Below are positions 33,101 to 43,338 of a stretch of DNA of 64,000 bases, piece by piece. Under the pieces are notes generated by a model. That model ran no database searches. It was given only the letters and a program-made list of their open reading frames with translations, and was not told the DNA's origin. Numbering within the stretch: the stretch's first letter is position 1; each line of letters opens with the position of its first letter. Made by a program: the position numbers and the translations under genes. Source of the stretch: Timema cristinae (lineage: Eukaryota; Arthropoda; Insecta; Phasmatodea; Timematidae); the NCBI GenBank assembly GCA_039000515.1, contig JBCFYV010000016.1, positions 124,001 through 188,000 on the forward strand, given 5' to 3'.

Positions 33101-34580
33101 ACAGCGCGAATTCGAACTATACACTGACAACATGGCGTTGTCATGGATGTGGCGACACCCAAAGCAGTTAGGAAAGATCGGGAGGTGGGTGCTACGCCTT
33201 TCGAAATACAAATTCAGCACGCATCACGTTCCTGGAAGGGATAACGTGACTGCTGATGCCCTATCTCGGATGGCGGAAGATCTGGAGCCGATTGAGACCC
33301 AAAATATTGTACAGCCTTTTAATGTAATTCATTCCATCCCGGAGTCATTCATCTCGATTCGAGATCATCAAGGGAGTGACTCGTGGTGCTTGGAACTAAT
33401 AGATAAAATAAATAAGGGAGAGGAGGTGGGTCCTTATTCTCTTTTCAAAGGACTTCTTGTGATATCTAGTGGGAAAGGGAAAGGAAGGAAGATTGTTGTC
33501 CCGACTGTGGTACGCAAAATGTTGTTGCGTTATTTCCATCATTCTATTGTTGGTGGTCACCTGGGTATACTTAAAACTTATCGTAAAATTTCTAGGGAGT
33601 TCTTTTGGCCAGGGATGTACAGAGATGTGAAACTGCAAGTTAAGCAGTGTGAAGATTGCCAAAAAGCAAAACCGGCGCAGAACACGAAAGTTGGGCTTCA
33701 TTCGGCCGATGTGGCTCGACTTCCGTGGGAAAAGGTGTTCGTCGACTATGTTGGCCCCCTGCCCCGATCCTCCTTAGGAAATACTTGTATACTCATTGTG
33801 TTGGATGCTTTCTCTAAATTTGTGATTATTTTACCGTTGAGGGACATGAAAGCAAAGACCACTGCTAACGCGCTTGCTAGACGCGTGTGGGCGATATTTG
33901 GTGCCCCCCGAAGTTTAGTGAGCGATAATGGGCCCTGTTTTAGGTCTGCCACTTTCAAAGACTTGTGCTTTGGATGGGGCATTAAACACATAACCACCAG
34001 CCCCCACTATCCTTGCCCTAACCACGTGGAGCGTTTCAATAGGAATCTTAAGGTGGCCTTAACCATTTTCCACTCGGTTGATCATGCTAGGTGGGATCGT
34101 GATATTGAGTTCTTAAATGTCGCATTTAATTCCGCGTTTCATGAGTCAACCAATGCCTCTCCGGCTTCGGTGTTCCTGGGTAGAGAACTCAACCACCCTC
34201 TGTTAACGGTATGGGATGTGGACCCCTTGCTGGGCGGGGATGAGAAGTTCTCGCATAAAGATAGGTGCCAAAAGGCCTTCGAAGCTTTAAAAAGGGCCCA
34301 TAAAAAGGTGGCTGATAGGTATAACCTTGGACGTGCCCCTGTTTCGGTTGCTATTGGAGACCTGGTCCTCAATAAAAGTTATCCACAGAGCTCCGCAATT
34401 GACAAAATCTCAGCAAAACTCAGTCCGAAGTGGAATGGTCCATGGCGAGTGGAGCGCTTCCTCACCCCTGTAACTGTACTGATTAGTGATGTTGGTGACC
34501 CTTCAATCACCAGGCGGGCCCACGTATCTCAAATTAAATCCTGTGGCATCAAAGAGTCCTCATCCCTGGTCCAGGGATGA
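32886..34580 (+). CDS. Gypsy copy 1 pol: RNase H and integrase
   Basis: An open 564-codon frame, -1 relative to the reverse transcriptase frame. The RNase H part has LHVDASSVALGAVLSQ, FEKECLS and LYTDNMALSWM. A linker leads to the integrase: an H-H-C-C zinc finger (HHSIVGGH...CEDCQKAK), and a catalytic core with VDYVGPLP, SDNGPCF and HVERFNRNLK carrying the D, D and E residues. An SH3-like C-terminal domain follows (LSPKWNGPWRV...HVSQIK). No chromodomain is seen. Role: degrade RNA in the hybrid and insert the cDNA. The nominal start is only where the frame opens to a start codon; how it would be translated is unclear, since a second -1 shift is needed. Confidence 0.9.
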   Translation: MHMPDFTCPFLLHVDASSVALGAVLSQRTADGVRPVAFASKTLSQAEQKYSAFEKECLSCVVGVEKFSDYLEQREFELYTDNMALSWMWRHPKQLGKIGRWVLRLSKYKFSTHHVPGRDNVTADALSRMAEDLEPIETQNIVQPFNVIHSIPESFISIRDHQGSDSWCLELIDKINKGEEVGPYSLFKGLLVISSGKGKGRKIVVPTVVRKMLLRYFHHSIVGGHLGILKTYRKISREFFWPGMYRDVKLQVKQCEDCQKAKPAQNTKVGLHSADVARLPWEKVFVDYVGPLPRSSLGNTCILIVLDAFSKFVIILPLRDMKAKTTANALARRVWAIFGAPRSLVSDNGPCFRSATFKDLCFGWGIKHITTSPHYPCPNHVERFNRNLKVALTIFHSVDHARWDRDIEFLNVAFNSAFHESTNASPASVFLGRELNHPLLTVWDVDPLLGGDEKFSHKDRCQKAFEALKRAHKKVADRYNLGRAPVSVAIGDLVLNKSYPQSSAIDKISAKLSPKWNGPWRVERFLTPVTVLISDVGDPSITRRAHVSQIKSCGIKESSSLVQG

Positions 34581-35257
34581 GTATGTGTGTGAGTCCGTGC
34601 TCTAAAAGTGTAAGTGTTAGTATGTAAGTTATTTATCATCTCCGGGAAAGCCCGCAGATTAAGCAACAGAGATAATTACCAGATTTTGTATACTTAAGAT
34701 TGTAAGATGGAATCTCCTAGTTGAAGCAATGTTAACTCCAATAAATGGATGATACCCTCGCAGGAGACATCATGATCTGGTATAATCCCTGTGTTATAGC
34801 AAAGTAAAATTACTAGAGAAATCTTTACTACAGGTAATATAATGACTTTTTTTAATTGTGACATTGAATGCTAGGTTAGATTTTTGCTTGCGATTGTAAT
34901 GCTTTATATTATATCAGGTTGTGTACGGCTAGTGGGGAGATAAAATTCTGGTGGTGTTCGTTGGGTACTCGCTTTGTGTTTATTTGTTCAGTGGGATCCT
35001 TCATCCCTCCTTCATTCCTGTCGTCGAGCCAAAGAACAGAAGAGCCCGAAATGCCTTCGGTTTGGTACAGCGCAGTTGCTGGGGTGGCGAGGACAGGCTG
35101 AAAGGCGTGGAGCACTTGCCAGATTGACGGAGAGCGGTGTTGACCAGCTGCTGATACTGAGATCAAGGAAGACGTCTCTTGGATCGCTGTGTCAAAAGCT
35201 TGGACCACCCGAATTCCTGAGAGCGGAAGAGGCTGCCTCGTGTAGGGGCGGAGGATT
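34581..35257 (+). other. Gypsy copy 1, 3' internal non-coding region
   Basis: No env-like gene: the frames here lack signal peptide and membrane segments and are repeated unchanged in copy 2. The last bases before LTR 2 (TAGGGGCGGAGGATT, about 35243-35257) are purine-rich and act as the likely polypurine tract priming plus-strand DNA. Confidence 0.7.
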
Positions 35258-36703
35258 TGTACCGTGGTCGCATACTACACCGCCACCACTTAGTTCGCCT
35301 GGCTACTCACCCTGTTTTACTGCCCTGTCGGAGAACACATTCGAGGCCGAAGGCGAGCTTTTTCGACCAGTACGATCCACTCACACAACAAAACAAACTC
35401 TATCTAACGTCCTGGAAGAACAACCTGTGGTTTCATCATCAATATCGATGGCAGTGAATAAAGCGCGTGCGCGATCTGATAAACTTGGCTAGCTCTCAAT
35501 CGTCGTGGACTCGCCACCTCCCCCCCCCCCCCCCCCCCGTGATCCAAGACCAAGACTTCATTGCGTTCTGCGCAGGCGCCGATGAGGTCTTCTAGTCGCC
35601 GATTGGACAATATGATATCGAATTATGGCTATTCATTCCAACCCCCTTTTTTTCCCCTCTGAATTCAAATGAATAAAGGCGAGTGTTTGACATGGGAAAA
35701 ATCACTCTTTGATGCCACTAGCCGTTAGAGGAACTAATACTCCCGACAATGTAAGTTGACATAATGATGGCGAGCTAGTTAGAGATATTGCATCGTTAAA
35801 TGGTAGACTGTAGGTTATAAATTGATTCTCCAGTATGTGAACAGTTTAGCAGTACTAAATGTAGTACTTTGGATACTTGTTGTACTTTAATGTTTTGATT
35901 AGAAATTTAGGACAATTTACTTTCAATATGTTTATATATCTAATTTCGCAGGTTTACCAAAATAGCCTTTGGAGAACTAAAGTTAGTTGCTTAGATATTT
36001 GTCATGTTATAATGTTATGATTAGAAATTTAGGACAATTTACTTTCAATATGTTTATATATCTAATTTCGCAGGTTTACCAAAATAGCCTTTGGAGAACT
36101 AAAGTTAGTTGCTTAGATATTTGTCATGTTATAATGTTATGATTAGAAATTTAGGACAATTTACTTTCAATATGTTTATATATCTAATTCCGCAGGTTAA
36201 ACAAAGTAGGTTTTGGGAAACTAAGTTTAGTAATTTAAATATTTGTTATGCTACATTGTTTTGATTAGAAATTTATTTCAAGTAACTTTCAATATGTTTA
36301 TATATTGAATTCTGTGGGTTAACAAACGTAGGGTATGCTAGTTTAGGAGAACTAAGTATAGTACTTTAAGTAGTTGTCATGATATATTGTTTTGACTAGT
36401 TAATCAGGAGTATCTATGTTTTGATGACCAGAGCGAGTAAGAATGCGCCAAGCTTAAATTCTAAATATTATGTCATATATATATATATATTTTTTTTTAT
36501 ATTTTACATCTTGTTATATTGTTAAATAAACTGGCCAAGGCTTAGTATCTTGTTATCTCCTGTTTTGTTTTTGCGAGGTCCCTGCCTTATATACAAGTTG
36601 TTTAAATAATCAAATAGGGAATATTTACTTAACTTGAGTGGTGGTCAATAAGGATCCCTGTGATTTAACTAAATAAATGCCTAAACCATTTAAGCATGGT
36701 TGA
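35258..36703 (+). repeat. Gypsy LTR 2, shared by both copies
   Basis: Serves as 3' LTR of copy 1 and 5' LTR of copy 2. It matches LTR 3 more closely than LTR 1: 19 C in the C run (20 in LTR 3, 9 in LTR 1), AGCCGTTAG, and the same TTTT run length after AACCCCC. The (AT)n run near 36476 is shorter than in the others. Confidence 0.92.
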
Positions 36704-36817
36704 GCTGCCCCCACTCTGCTTCACAGGGTTTTATATTTATATTTATATTTATATTTATATCTTTTTGATCATTGCACTCATATTGTTGTTTGTTTGTTAC
36801 AATCCTCGTTCTACGCC

Positions 36818-37939
36818 ATGGATCGGACACCGATGGACACTTCTGAAATACTTGGCTGTAAATCTCAAGTATACAAGCTAAACCGAGAGGCGTTAATTGC
36901 GGAGCTCGTGGGCCGAGGGATAGCCGTTAACCCCGAATCCACTGTTCGTGAATTGAGGACCATGCTGTCTCGGGAGTTGGGTGAGAAAAATCCATTATTT
37001 TCTGACGTTGATAATAGTGATGTGCCCGGTCATATGGTCGGTAGGAATAGAGAGGTCCCTATGACCAGTGTTGAGAGGCAGGCCCCATTAGATCCTGTTG
37101 GTAACACATTATCTTCGCAGAACCCACTCTCTAACCATGTTATTGTTCGGTCAGACGGTTCACATGATAGTAGGACTCGGTCCAAAGTAGTCAGTGATTG
37201 GTTGAATCGCATTCCTGTGTGTGATGGACAGAATAGTTCCGCGTTATTCGCTTTCCTGCTGGAAGTAAACAAAGTCCATAAATTACGTCTGGTTGAGGAC
37301 GCGGAAATATTAGTGTCATGTCTGGGGAAAACTTCAGGGTTCTTAACACACCTTATCTCCGAAGGGATAAGTCAGGGGACCCCCTGGGTTACTGTTATGG
37401 ATAACATATTTGACTCTAGTTTCTAGAGAGAGAGGGAACGTTTATGTTCAGAATTCGTGTACCGTTTCCAACTTCCACACGAGTCTCTTAGGATTTTTAT
37501 TCTTTCTGTGTCAGAAGCAGCGAGCATCCTCAATTTAAAACTCAGTGAGCGACAAATCGTAGAAATTATTCTAGAGAATGTGTCGCCTCTTACTAGGAGA
37601 CATTTTGTATTTTCCCAATTGCCGTGTTCCTTTTCAGAGTTGTACTCTCTGGCTTCCAAAATTGAGGGATCACTTTTGGGTGAACGGGAATATTTTGAGA
37701 AGCACCCTATTACAGTTTCTAAACCCTCCGCTTTATCAACCCCTTTTAACCAGAAGTCAAAAAACAGCTATGGTCAGCTTACATATTCTCAGACGCCCCC
37801 CGTGATTAATAGACCTTATAATAGCAAACCTACTGGACATCGAGGAGGGAATAATAGTCGCGACCTATCTCGAGTTAGATGTTTTGGTTGTAAGCAATTA
37901 GGGCACCTCCGGTACCAATGTCCGGCGGGAAACGTGTGA
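36818..37939 (+). pseudogene. Gypsy copy 2 gag
   Basis: As copy 1, but with the frame kept from the ATG at 36818 to the zinc knuckle except for one in-frame TAG at 37423-37425, after FDSSF. The same TAG stands in copy 1, so it was inherited rather than a random error in one read; both tandem copies come from a parent with this stop, or the stop is tolerated. One clear substitution region distinguishes the copies (GGTCATATGG against GGTCAGGTGG near 37028). The stop codon of gag is TGA at 37937. Confidence 0.88.
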
Positions 37940-39606
37940 CGTGTAACCTGAGGAGTGGTAAAGTTACACGACGCTTTACTAATATTAATAAACCACTCGA
38001 GACCCCTATCCCCATGGTCGAATTTTGTATTGGGTCAAATCACGGTGCCGCTTTAGTCGACACGGGCGCTAACGCATCGTTCATTAATGCTGAGTTTCTG
38101 AGTAGCATCCGGGGTAGTAAACTCAAATGTGACGTTCCAATAAATAAGTGTGCTCCCCGTACATTTGTTTTAGGGAATGGAAGTAGCATTATTATTGACA
38201 GATTTGTTTATCCGTCTCTCAAAATTAATCGTTTTTCTTGGAAAAGAAAGTTATATGTTGTAAGCAAACTAGTATGCGACGTCATATTAGGAATGGACTT
38301 TTTGTGGGATACTAGAGGTATCTTAGACTTAGGCTTGGGACATTTAAGGTTTGGGTTTAATTCTCAGATTAAAGTGCCATTGTGTCTATGTTCTAGACCC
38401 ATGTGGTGTAGTCACTTAGGAAGCGATGAAGATCGCGTTAATACCTTGATTAAGAAGTACTCGGATGTCATAACACCCGTCTGGGGAAAATGTGACATAC
38501 TCCCCTATGATATTGTAGTCACGGACGAGATTCCGGTTAGGTCGGGTCCCTATTCATGTAACCCACCCAAAATGAAAATATTTCGCGAGTTGATAGAGGA
38601 CTTAGAACAGAAGGGGGTGATTAGGCCATCTAAATCCCCGTACGCTAGTCCGGCATTTATTATTCCGAGAAAAGGACAAGGACACAGGTTGATTGTAGAC
38701 TATAGGAAGGTAAATAAAAAAATCCAGTTTGATCCCTACCCCATGCCTAGTGTGGAGAGTGCGTTCCAACATCTAGGGGGCGCTAAAGTGTATAGTCTCA
38801 TTGACTTGAATGCCAGTTTTTTACAATGCGCTCTCACAGAGCGGTCAAAGAAGTTCACGGCGTTTGTTACCCCTTGGCAATTATACGAATTTAATCGTGT
38901 ACCGTTGGGCGCTAGTATCGGTGGCCAGGCATTAAGCCGTGTTCTGGATCACATCTTCTCAGACTTAAAATATAAGTTCGTCTTTAATTACCTTGATGAC
39001 ATCTGTGTATACAGTAATTCTCTTGATGAACATCTTGAACATTTAGACATTGTACTGAGCCGTTTGCGTCTGGCGGGTTTGACTGTTAACCCCGACAAGG
39101 TCACGTGGGCCAAGCAATCTATCAAGTATCTTGGGTATATTATTTCCAATGGGAATATGCTGGTCGACCCCGAAAGGGTGAAACCCATTGTCGATTACCC
39201 ACAACCAAAAAACATAAAGGGTGTGATGCGTTTCGTTGGCATGTGCGCTTACTACGCACGCTTTATCCCGCATTTCTCTGAAATTGCTGCCCCCTTAAAT
39301 TACTTAAAGAAAAAAGGTGTCTCATTTGTCTGGGGAGAGGAACAATCCCGTGCTTTCAAAACTCTCAAGAGCAAACTGATCAGCCCGAGGTTTTGCACAT
39401 GCCCGATTTCACTTGCCCATTCCTTCTTCACGTCGACGCTTCTTCTGTCGCCCTTGGCGCGGTTTTGTCCCAGAGAACTGCGGACGGTGTTCGTCCCGTG
39501 GCCTTTGCGAGCAAAACCTTGTCTCAGGCAGAACAGAAATATAGTGCTTTCGAGAAAGAATGTCTGTCATGTGTTGTGGGCGTTGAGAAATTCTCTGACT
39601 ATCTAG
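37918..39606 (+). CDS. Gypsy copy 2 pol: protease and reverse transcriptase
   Basis: Unbroken 562-codon frame overlapping the end of gag in the -1 frame. Protease (ALVDTGANASF), then reverse transcriptase with the same landmarks as copy 1 and catalytic YLDD. Similarity in this frame ends at about 39395 (KTLKSKLIS); the remaining 70 codons are out-of-frame RNase H sequence and not meaningful. Expression is expected as a gag-pol fusion through the frameshift at 37927. Confidence 0.92.
   Translation: MSGGKRVTCNLRSGKVTRRFTNINKPLETPIPMVEFCIGSNHGAALVDTGANASFINAEFLSSIRGSKLKCDVPINKCAPRTFVLGNGSSIIIDRFVYPSLKINRFSWKRKLYVVSKLVCDVILGMDFLWDTRGILDLGLGHLRFGFNSQIKVPLCLCSRPMWCSHLGSDEDRVNTLIKKYSDVITPVWGKCDILPYDIVVTDEIPVRSGPYSCNPPKMKIFRELIEDLEQKGVIRPSKSPYASPAFIIPRKGQGHRLIVDYRKVNKKIQFDPYPMPSVESAFQHLGGAKVYSLIDLNASFLQCALTERSKKFTAFVTPWQLYEFNRVPLGASIGGQALSRVLDHIFSDLKYKFVFNYLDDICVYSNSLDEHLEHLDIVLSRLRLAGLTVNPDKVTWAKQSIKYLGYIISNGNMLVDPERVKPIVDYPQPKNIKGVMRFVGMCAYYARFIPHFSEIAAPLNYLKKKGVSFVWGEEQSRAFKTLKSKLISPRFCTCPISLAHSFFTSTLLLSPLARFCPRELRTVFVPWPLRAKPCLRQNRNIVLSRKNVCHVLWALRNSLTI
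37927..37970 (+). promoter_or_regulatory. -1 ribosomal frameshift signal, copy 2
   Basis: In the gag frame the codons run GCG GGA AAC GTG TGA, giving a canonical X-XXY-YYZ heptamer (G-GGA-AAC, 37927-37933). Six bases later an 8-bp perfect stem begins: CGTGTAAC at 37940-37947 pairs with GTTACACG at 37963-37970, loop of 15. Loop bases can pair downstream, either GTAAA (37958-37962) with TTTAC (37975-37979) or GAGTGG (37953-37958) with CCACTC (37993-37998), so an H-type pseudoknot is possible. Slippage here joins gag to the protease frame. Confidence 0.88.
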
Positions 39607-41087
39607 AACAGCGCGAATTCGAACTATACACTGACAACATGGCGTTGTCATGGATGTGGCGACACCCAAAGCAGTTAGGAAAGATCGGGAGGTGGGTGCT
39701 ACGCCTTTCGAAATACAAATTCAGCACGCATCACGTTCCTGGAAGGGATAACGTGACTGCTGATGCCCTATCTCGGATGGCGGAAGATCTGGAGCCGATT
39801 GAGACCCAAAATATTGTACAGCCTTTTAATGTAATTCATTCCATCCCGGAGTCATTCATCTCGATTCGAGATCATCAAGGGAGTGACTCGTGGTGCTTGG
39901 AACTAATAGATAAAATAAATAAGGGAGAGGAGGTGGGTCCTTATTCTCTTTTCAAAGGACTTCTTGTGATATCTAGTGGGAAAGGGAAAGGAAGGAAGAT
40001 TGTTGTCCCGACTGTGGTACGCAAAATGTTGTTGCGTTATTTCCATCATTCTATTGTTGGTGGTCACCTGGGTATACTTAAAACTTATCGTAAAATTTCT
40101 AGGGAGTTCTTTTGGCCAGGGATGTACAGAGATGTGAAACTGCAAGTTAAGCAGTGTGAAGATTGCCAAAAAGCAAAACCGGCGCAGAACACGAAAGTTG
40201 GGCTTCATTCGGCCGATGTGGCTCGACTTCCGTGGGAAAAGGTGTTCGTCGACTATGTTGGCCCCCTGCCCCGATCCTCCTTAGGAAATACTTGTATACT
40301 CATTGTGTTGGATGCTTTCTCTAAATTTGTGATTATTTTACCGTTGAGGGACATGAAAGCAAAGACCACTGCTAACGCGCTTGCTAGACGCGTGTGGGCG
40401 ATATTTGGTGCCCCCCGAAGTTTAGTGAGCGATAATGGGCCCTGTTTTAGGTCTGCCACTTTCAAAGACTTGTGCTTTGGATGGGGCATTAAACACATAA
40501 CCACCAGCCCCCACTATCCTTGCCCTAACCACGTGGAGCGTTTCAATAGGAATCTTAAGGTGGCCTTAACCATTTTCCACTCGGTTGATCATGCTAGGTG
40601 GGATCGTGATATTGAGTTCTTAAATGTCGCATTTAATTCCGCGTTTCATGAGTCAACCAATGCCTCTCCGGCTTCGGTGTTCCTGGGTAGAGAACTCAAC
40701 CACCCTCTGTTAACGGTATGGGATGTGGACCCCTTGCTGGGCGGGGATGAGAAGTTCTCGCATAAAGATAGGTGCCAAAAGGCCTTCGAAGCTTTAAAAA
40801 GGGCCCATAAAAAGGTGGCTGATAGGTATAACCTTGGACGTGCCCCTGTTTCGGTTGCTATTGGAGACCTGGTCCTCAATAAAAGTTATCCACAGAGCTC
40901 CGCAATTGACAAAATCTCAGCAAAACTCAGTCCGAAGTGGAATGGTCCATGGCGAGTGGAGCGCTTCCTCACCCCTGTAACTGTACTGATTAGTGATGTT
41001 GGTGACCCTTCAATCACCAGGCGGGCCCACGTATCTCAAATTAAATCCTGTGGCATCAAAGAGTCCTCATCCCTGGTCCAGGGATGA
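39393..41087 (+). CDS. Gypsy copy 2 pol: RNase H and integrase
   Basis: Identical in all landmarks to the frame at 32886-34580: RNase H, HHCC finger, D-D-E integrase core, SH3-like tail. It is -1 to the reverse transcriptase frame, and the junction near 39395 is the same in both copies. Either an ancestral one-base loss separates it from the reverse transcriptase, or a second recoding event is used. No classic slippery heptamer is obvious there. Confidence 0.9.
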   Translation: MHMPDFTCPFLLHVDASSVALGAVLSQRTADGVRPVAFASKTLSQAEQKYSAFEKECLSCVVGVEKFSDYLEQREFELYTDNMALSWMWRHPKQLGKIGRWVLRLSKYKFSTHHVPGRDNVTADALSRMAEDLEPIETQNIVQPFNVIHSIPESFISIRDHQGSDSWCLELIDKINKGEEVGPYSLFKGLLVISSGKGKGRKIVVPTVVRKMLLRYFHHSIVGGHLGILKTYRKISREFFWPGMYRDVKLQVKQCEDCQKAKPAQNTKVGLHSADVARLPWEKVFVDYVGPLPRSSLGNTCILIVLDAFSKFVIILPLRDMKAKTTANALARRVWAIFGAPRSLVSDNGPCFRSATFKDLCFGWGIKHITTSPHYPCPNHVERFNRNLKVALTIFHSVDHARWDRDIEFLNVAFNSAFHESTNASPASVFLGRELNHPLLTVWDVDPLLGGDEKFSHKDRCQKAFEALKRAHKKVADRYNLGRAPVSVAIGDLVLNKSYPQSSAIDKISAKLSPKWNGPWRVERFLTPVTVLISDVGDPSITRRAHVSQIKSCGIKESSSLVQG

Positions 41088-41764
41088 GTATGTGTGTGAG
41101 TCCGTGCTCTAAAAGTGTAAGTGTTAGTATGTAAGTTATTTATCATCTCCGGGAAAGCCCGCAGATTAAGCAACAGAGATAATTACCAGATTTTGTATAC
41201 TTAAGATTGTAAGATGGAATCTCCTAGTTGAAGCAATGTTAACTCCAATAAATGGATGATACCCTCGCAGGAGACATCATGATCTGGTATAATCCCTGTG
41301 TTATAGCAAAGTAAAATTACTAGAGAAATCTTTACTACAGGTAATATAATGACTTTTTTTAATTGTGACATTGAATGCTAGGTTAGATTTTTGCTTGCGA
41401 TTGTAATGCTTTATATTATATCAGGTTGTGTACGGCTAGTGGGGAGATAAAATTCTGGTGGTGTTCGTTGGGTACTCGCTTTGTGTTTATTTGTTCAGTG
41501 GGATCCTTCATCCCTCCTTCATTCCTGTCGTCGAGCCAAAGAACAGAAGAGCCCGAAATGCCTTCGGTTTGGTACAGCGCAGTTGCTGGGGTGGCGAGGA
41601 CAGGCTGAAAGGCGTGGAGCACTTGCCAGATTGACGGAGAGCGGTGTTGACCAGCTGCTGATACTGAGATCAAGGAAGACGTCTCTTGGATCGCTGTGTC
41701 AAAAGCTTGGACCACCCGAATTCCTGAGAGCGGAAGAGGCTGCCTCGTGTAGGGGCGGAGGATT
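41088..41764 (+). other. Gypsy copy 2, 3' internal non-coding region
   Basis: Counterpart of 34581-35257. No env. Ends with the same purine-rich tract just before LTR 3. Confidence 0.7.
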
Positions 41765-43216
41765 TGTACCGTGGTCGCATACTACACCGCCACCACTTAG
41801 TTCGCCTGGCTACTCACCCTGTTTTACTGCCCTGTCGGAGAACACATTCGAGGCCGAAGGCGAGCTTTTTCGACCAGTACGATCCACTCACACAACAAAC
41901 AAACTCTATCTAACGTCCTGGAAGAACAACCTGTGGTTTCATCATCAATATCGATGGCAGTGAATAAAGCGCGTGCGCGATCTGATAAACTTGGCTAGCT
42001 CTCAATCGTCGTGGACTCGCCACCTCCCCCCCCCCCCCCCCCCCCGTGATCCAAGACCAAGACTTCATTGCGTTCTGCGCAGGCGCCGATGAGGTCTTCT
42101 AGTCGCCGATTGGACAATATGATATCGAATTATGGCTATTCATTCCAACCCCCTTTTTTTCCCCTCTGAATTCAAATGAATAAAGGCGAGTGTTTGACAT
42201 GGGAAAAATCACTCTTTGATGCCACTAGCCGTTAGAGGAACTAATACTCCCGACAATGTAAGTTGACATAATGATGGCGAGCTAGTTAGAGATATTGCAT
42301 CGTTAAATGGTAGACTGTAGGTTATAAATTGATTCTCCAGTATGTGAACAGTTTAGCAGTACTAAATGTAGTACTTTGGATACTTGTTGTACTTTAATGT
42401 TTTGATTAGAAATTTAGGACAATTTACTTTCAATATGTTTATATATCTAATTTCGCAGGTTTACCAAAATAGCCTTTGGAGAACTAAAGTTAGTTGCTTA
42501 GATATTTGTCATGTTATAATGTTATGATTAGAAATTTAGGACAATTTACTTTCAATATGTTTATATATCTAATTTCGCAGGTTTACCAAAATAGCCTTTG
42601 GAGAACTAAAGTTAGTTGCTTAGATATTTGTCATGTTATAATGTTATGATTAGAAATTTAGGACAATTTACTTTCAATATGTTTATATATCTAATTCCGC
42701 AGGTTAAACAAAGTAGGTTTTGGGAAACTAAGTTTAGTAATTTAAATATTTGTTATGCTACATTGTTTTGATTAGAAATTTATTTCAAGTAACTTTCAAT
42801 ATGTTTATATATTGAATTCTGTGGGTTAACAAACGTAGGGTATGCTAGTTTAGGAGAACTAAGTATAGTACTTTAAGTAGTTGTCATGATATATTGTTTT
42901 GACTAGTTAATCAGGAGTATCTATGTTTTGATGACCAGAGCGAGTAAGAATGCGCCAAGCTTAAATTCTAAATATTATGTCATATATATATATATATATA
43001 TATTTTTTTTTTATATTTTACATCTTGTTATATTGTTAAATAAACTGGCCAAGGCTTAGTATCTTGTTATCTCCTGTTTTGTTTTTGCGAGGTCCCTGCC
43101 TTATATACAAGTTGTTTAAATAATCAAATAGGGAATATTTACTTAACTTGAGTGGGGTCAATAAGGATCCCTGTGATTTAACTAAATAAATGCCTAAACC
43201 ATTTAAGCATGGTTGA
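41765..43216 (+). repeat. Gypsy LTR 3
   Basis: Last LTR of the array, closest to LTR 2. It has the 122-bp array, a run of 20 C near 42025 and an (AT)n run near 42983. It is followed by the target duplication GAAG at 43217-43220 and single-copy flank. Confidence 0.92.
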
Positions 43217-43338
43217 GAAGTATTACCAGTAGTCTATATTCCAATTATATTAAATTTCTATAACTTTGTTAAGTAAAAATAATAAAAAGAACACAACAGA
43301 CCTATTTACAAAACAGGGATGTATGATATATCTTTTAG

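Larger units (their letters stand above)
28759..43216 (+). mobile_element. Tandem Ty3/gypsy array: LTR-internal-LTR-internal-LTR
   Basis: Three LTRs (28759-30199, 35258-36703, 41765-43216) alternate with two internal regions, each coding gag, protease, reverse transcriptase, RNase H and integrase in Ty3/gypsy order. The whole array has one target duplication: GAAG at 28755-28758 and 43217-43220 (AGAAG if the LTR ends one base earlier). Nothing separates the units, so this is one insertion with a shared middle LTR, made by recombination between LTRs or by an assembly collapse error. No env gene is present. No clear tRNA primer-binding site (TGG start) follows the LTR. Confidence 0.93.

Noticed and set aside
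34974..35492. 172-codon frame before and into LTR 2, repeated at 41481-41963, as a possible env
   Set aside because: No signal peptide, membrane segment or cleavage site; it crosses into the LTR and the frame differs between copies because of homopolymer length.
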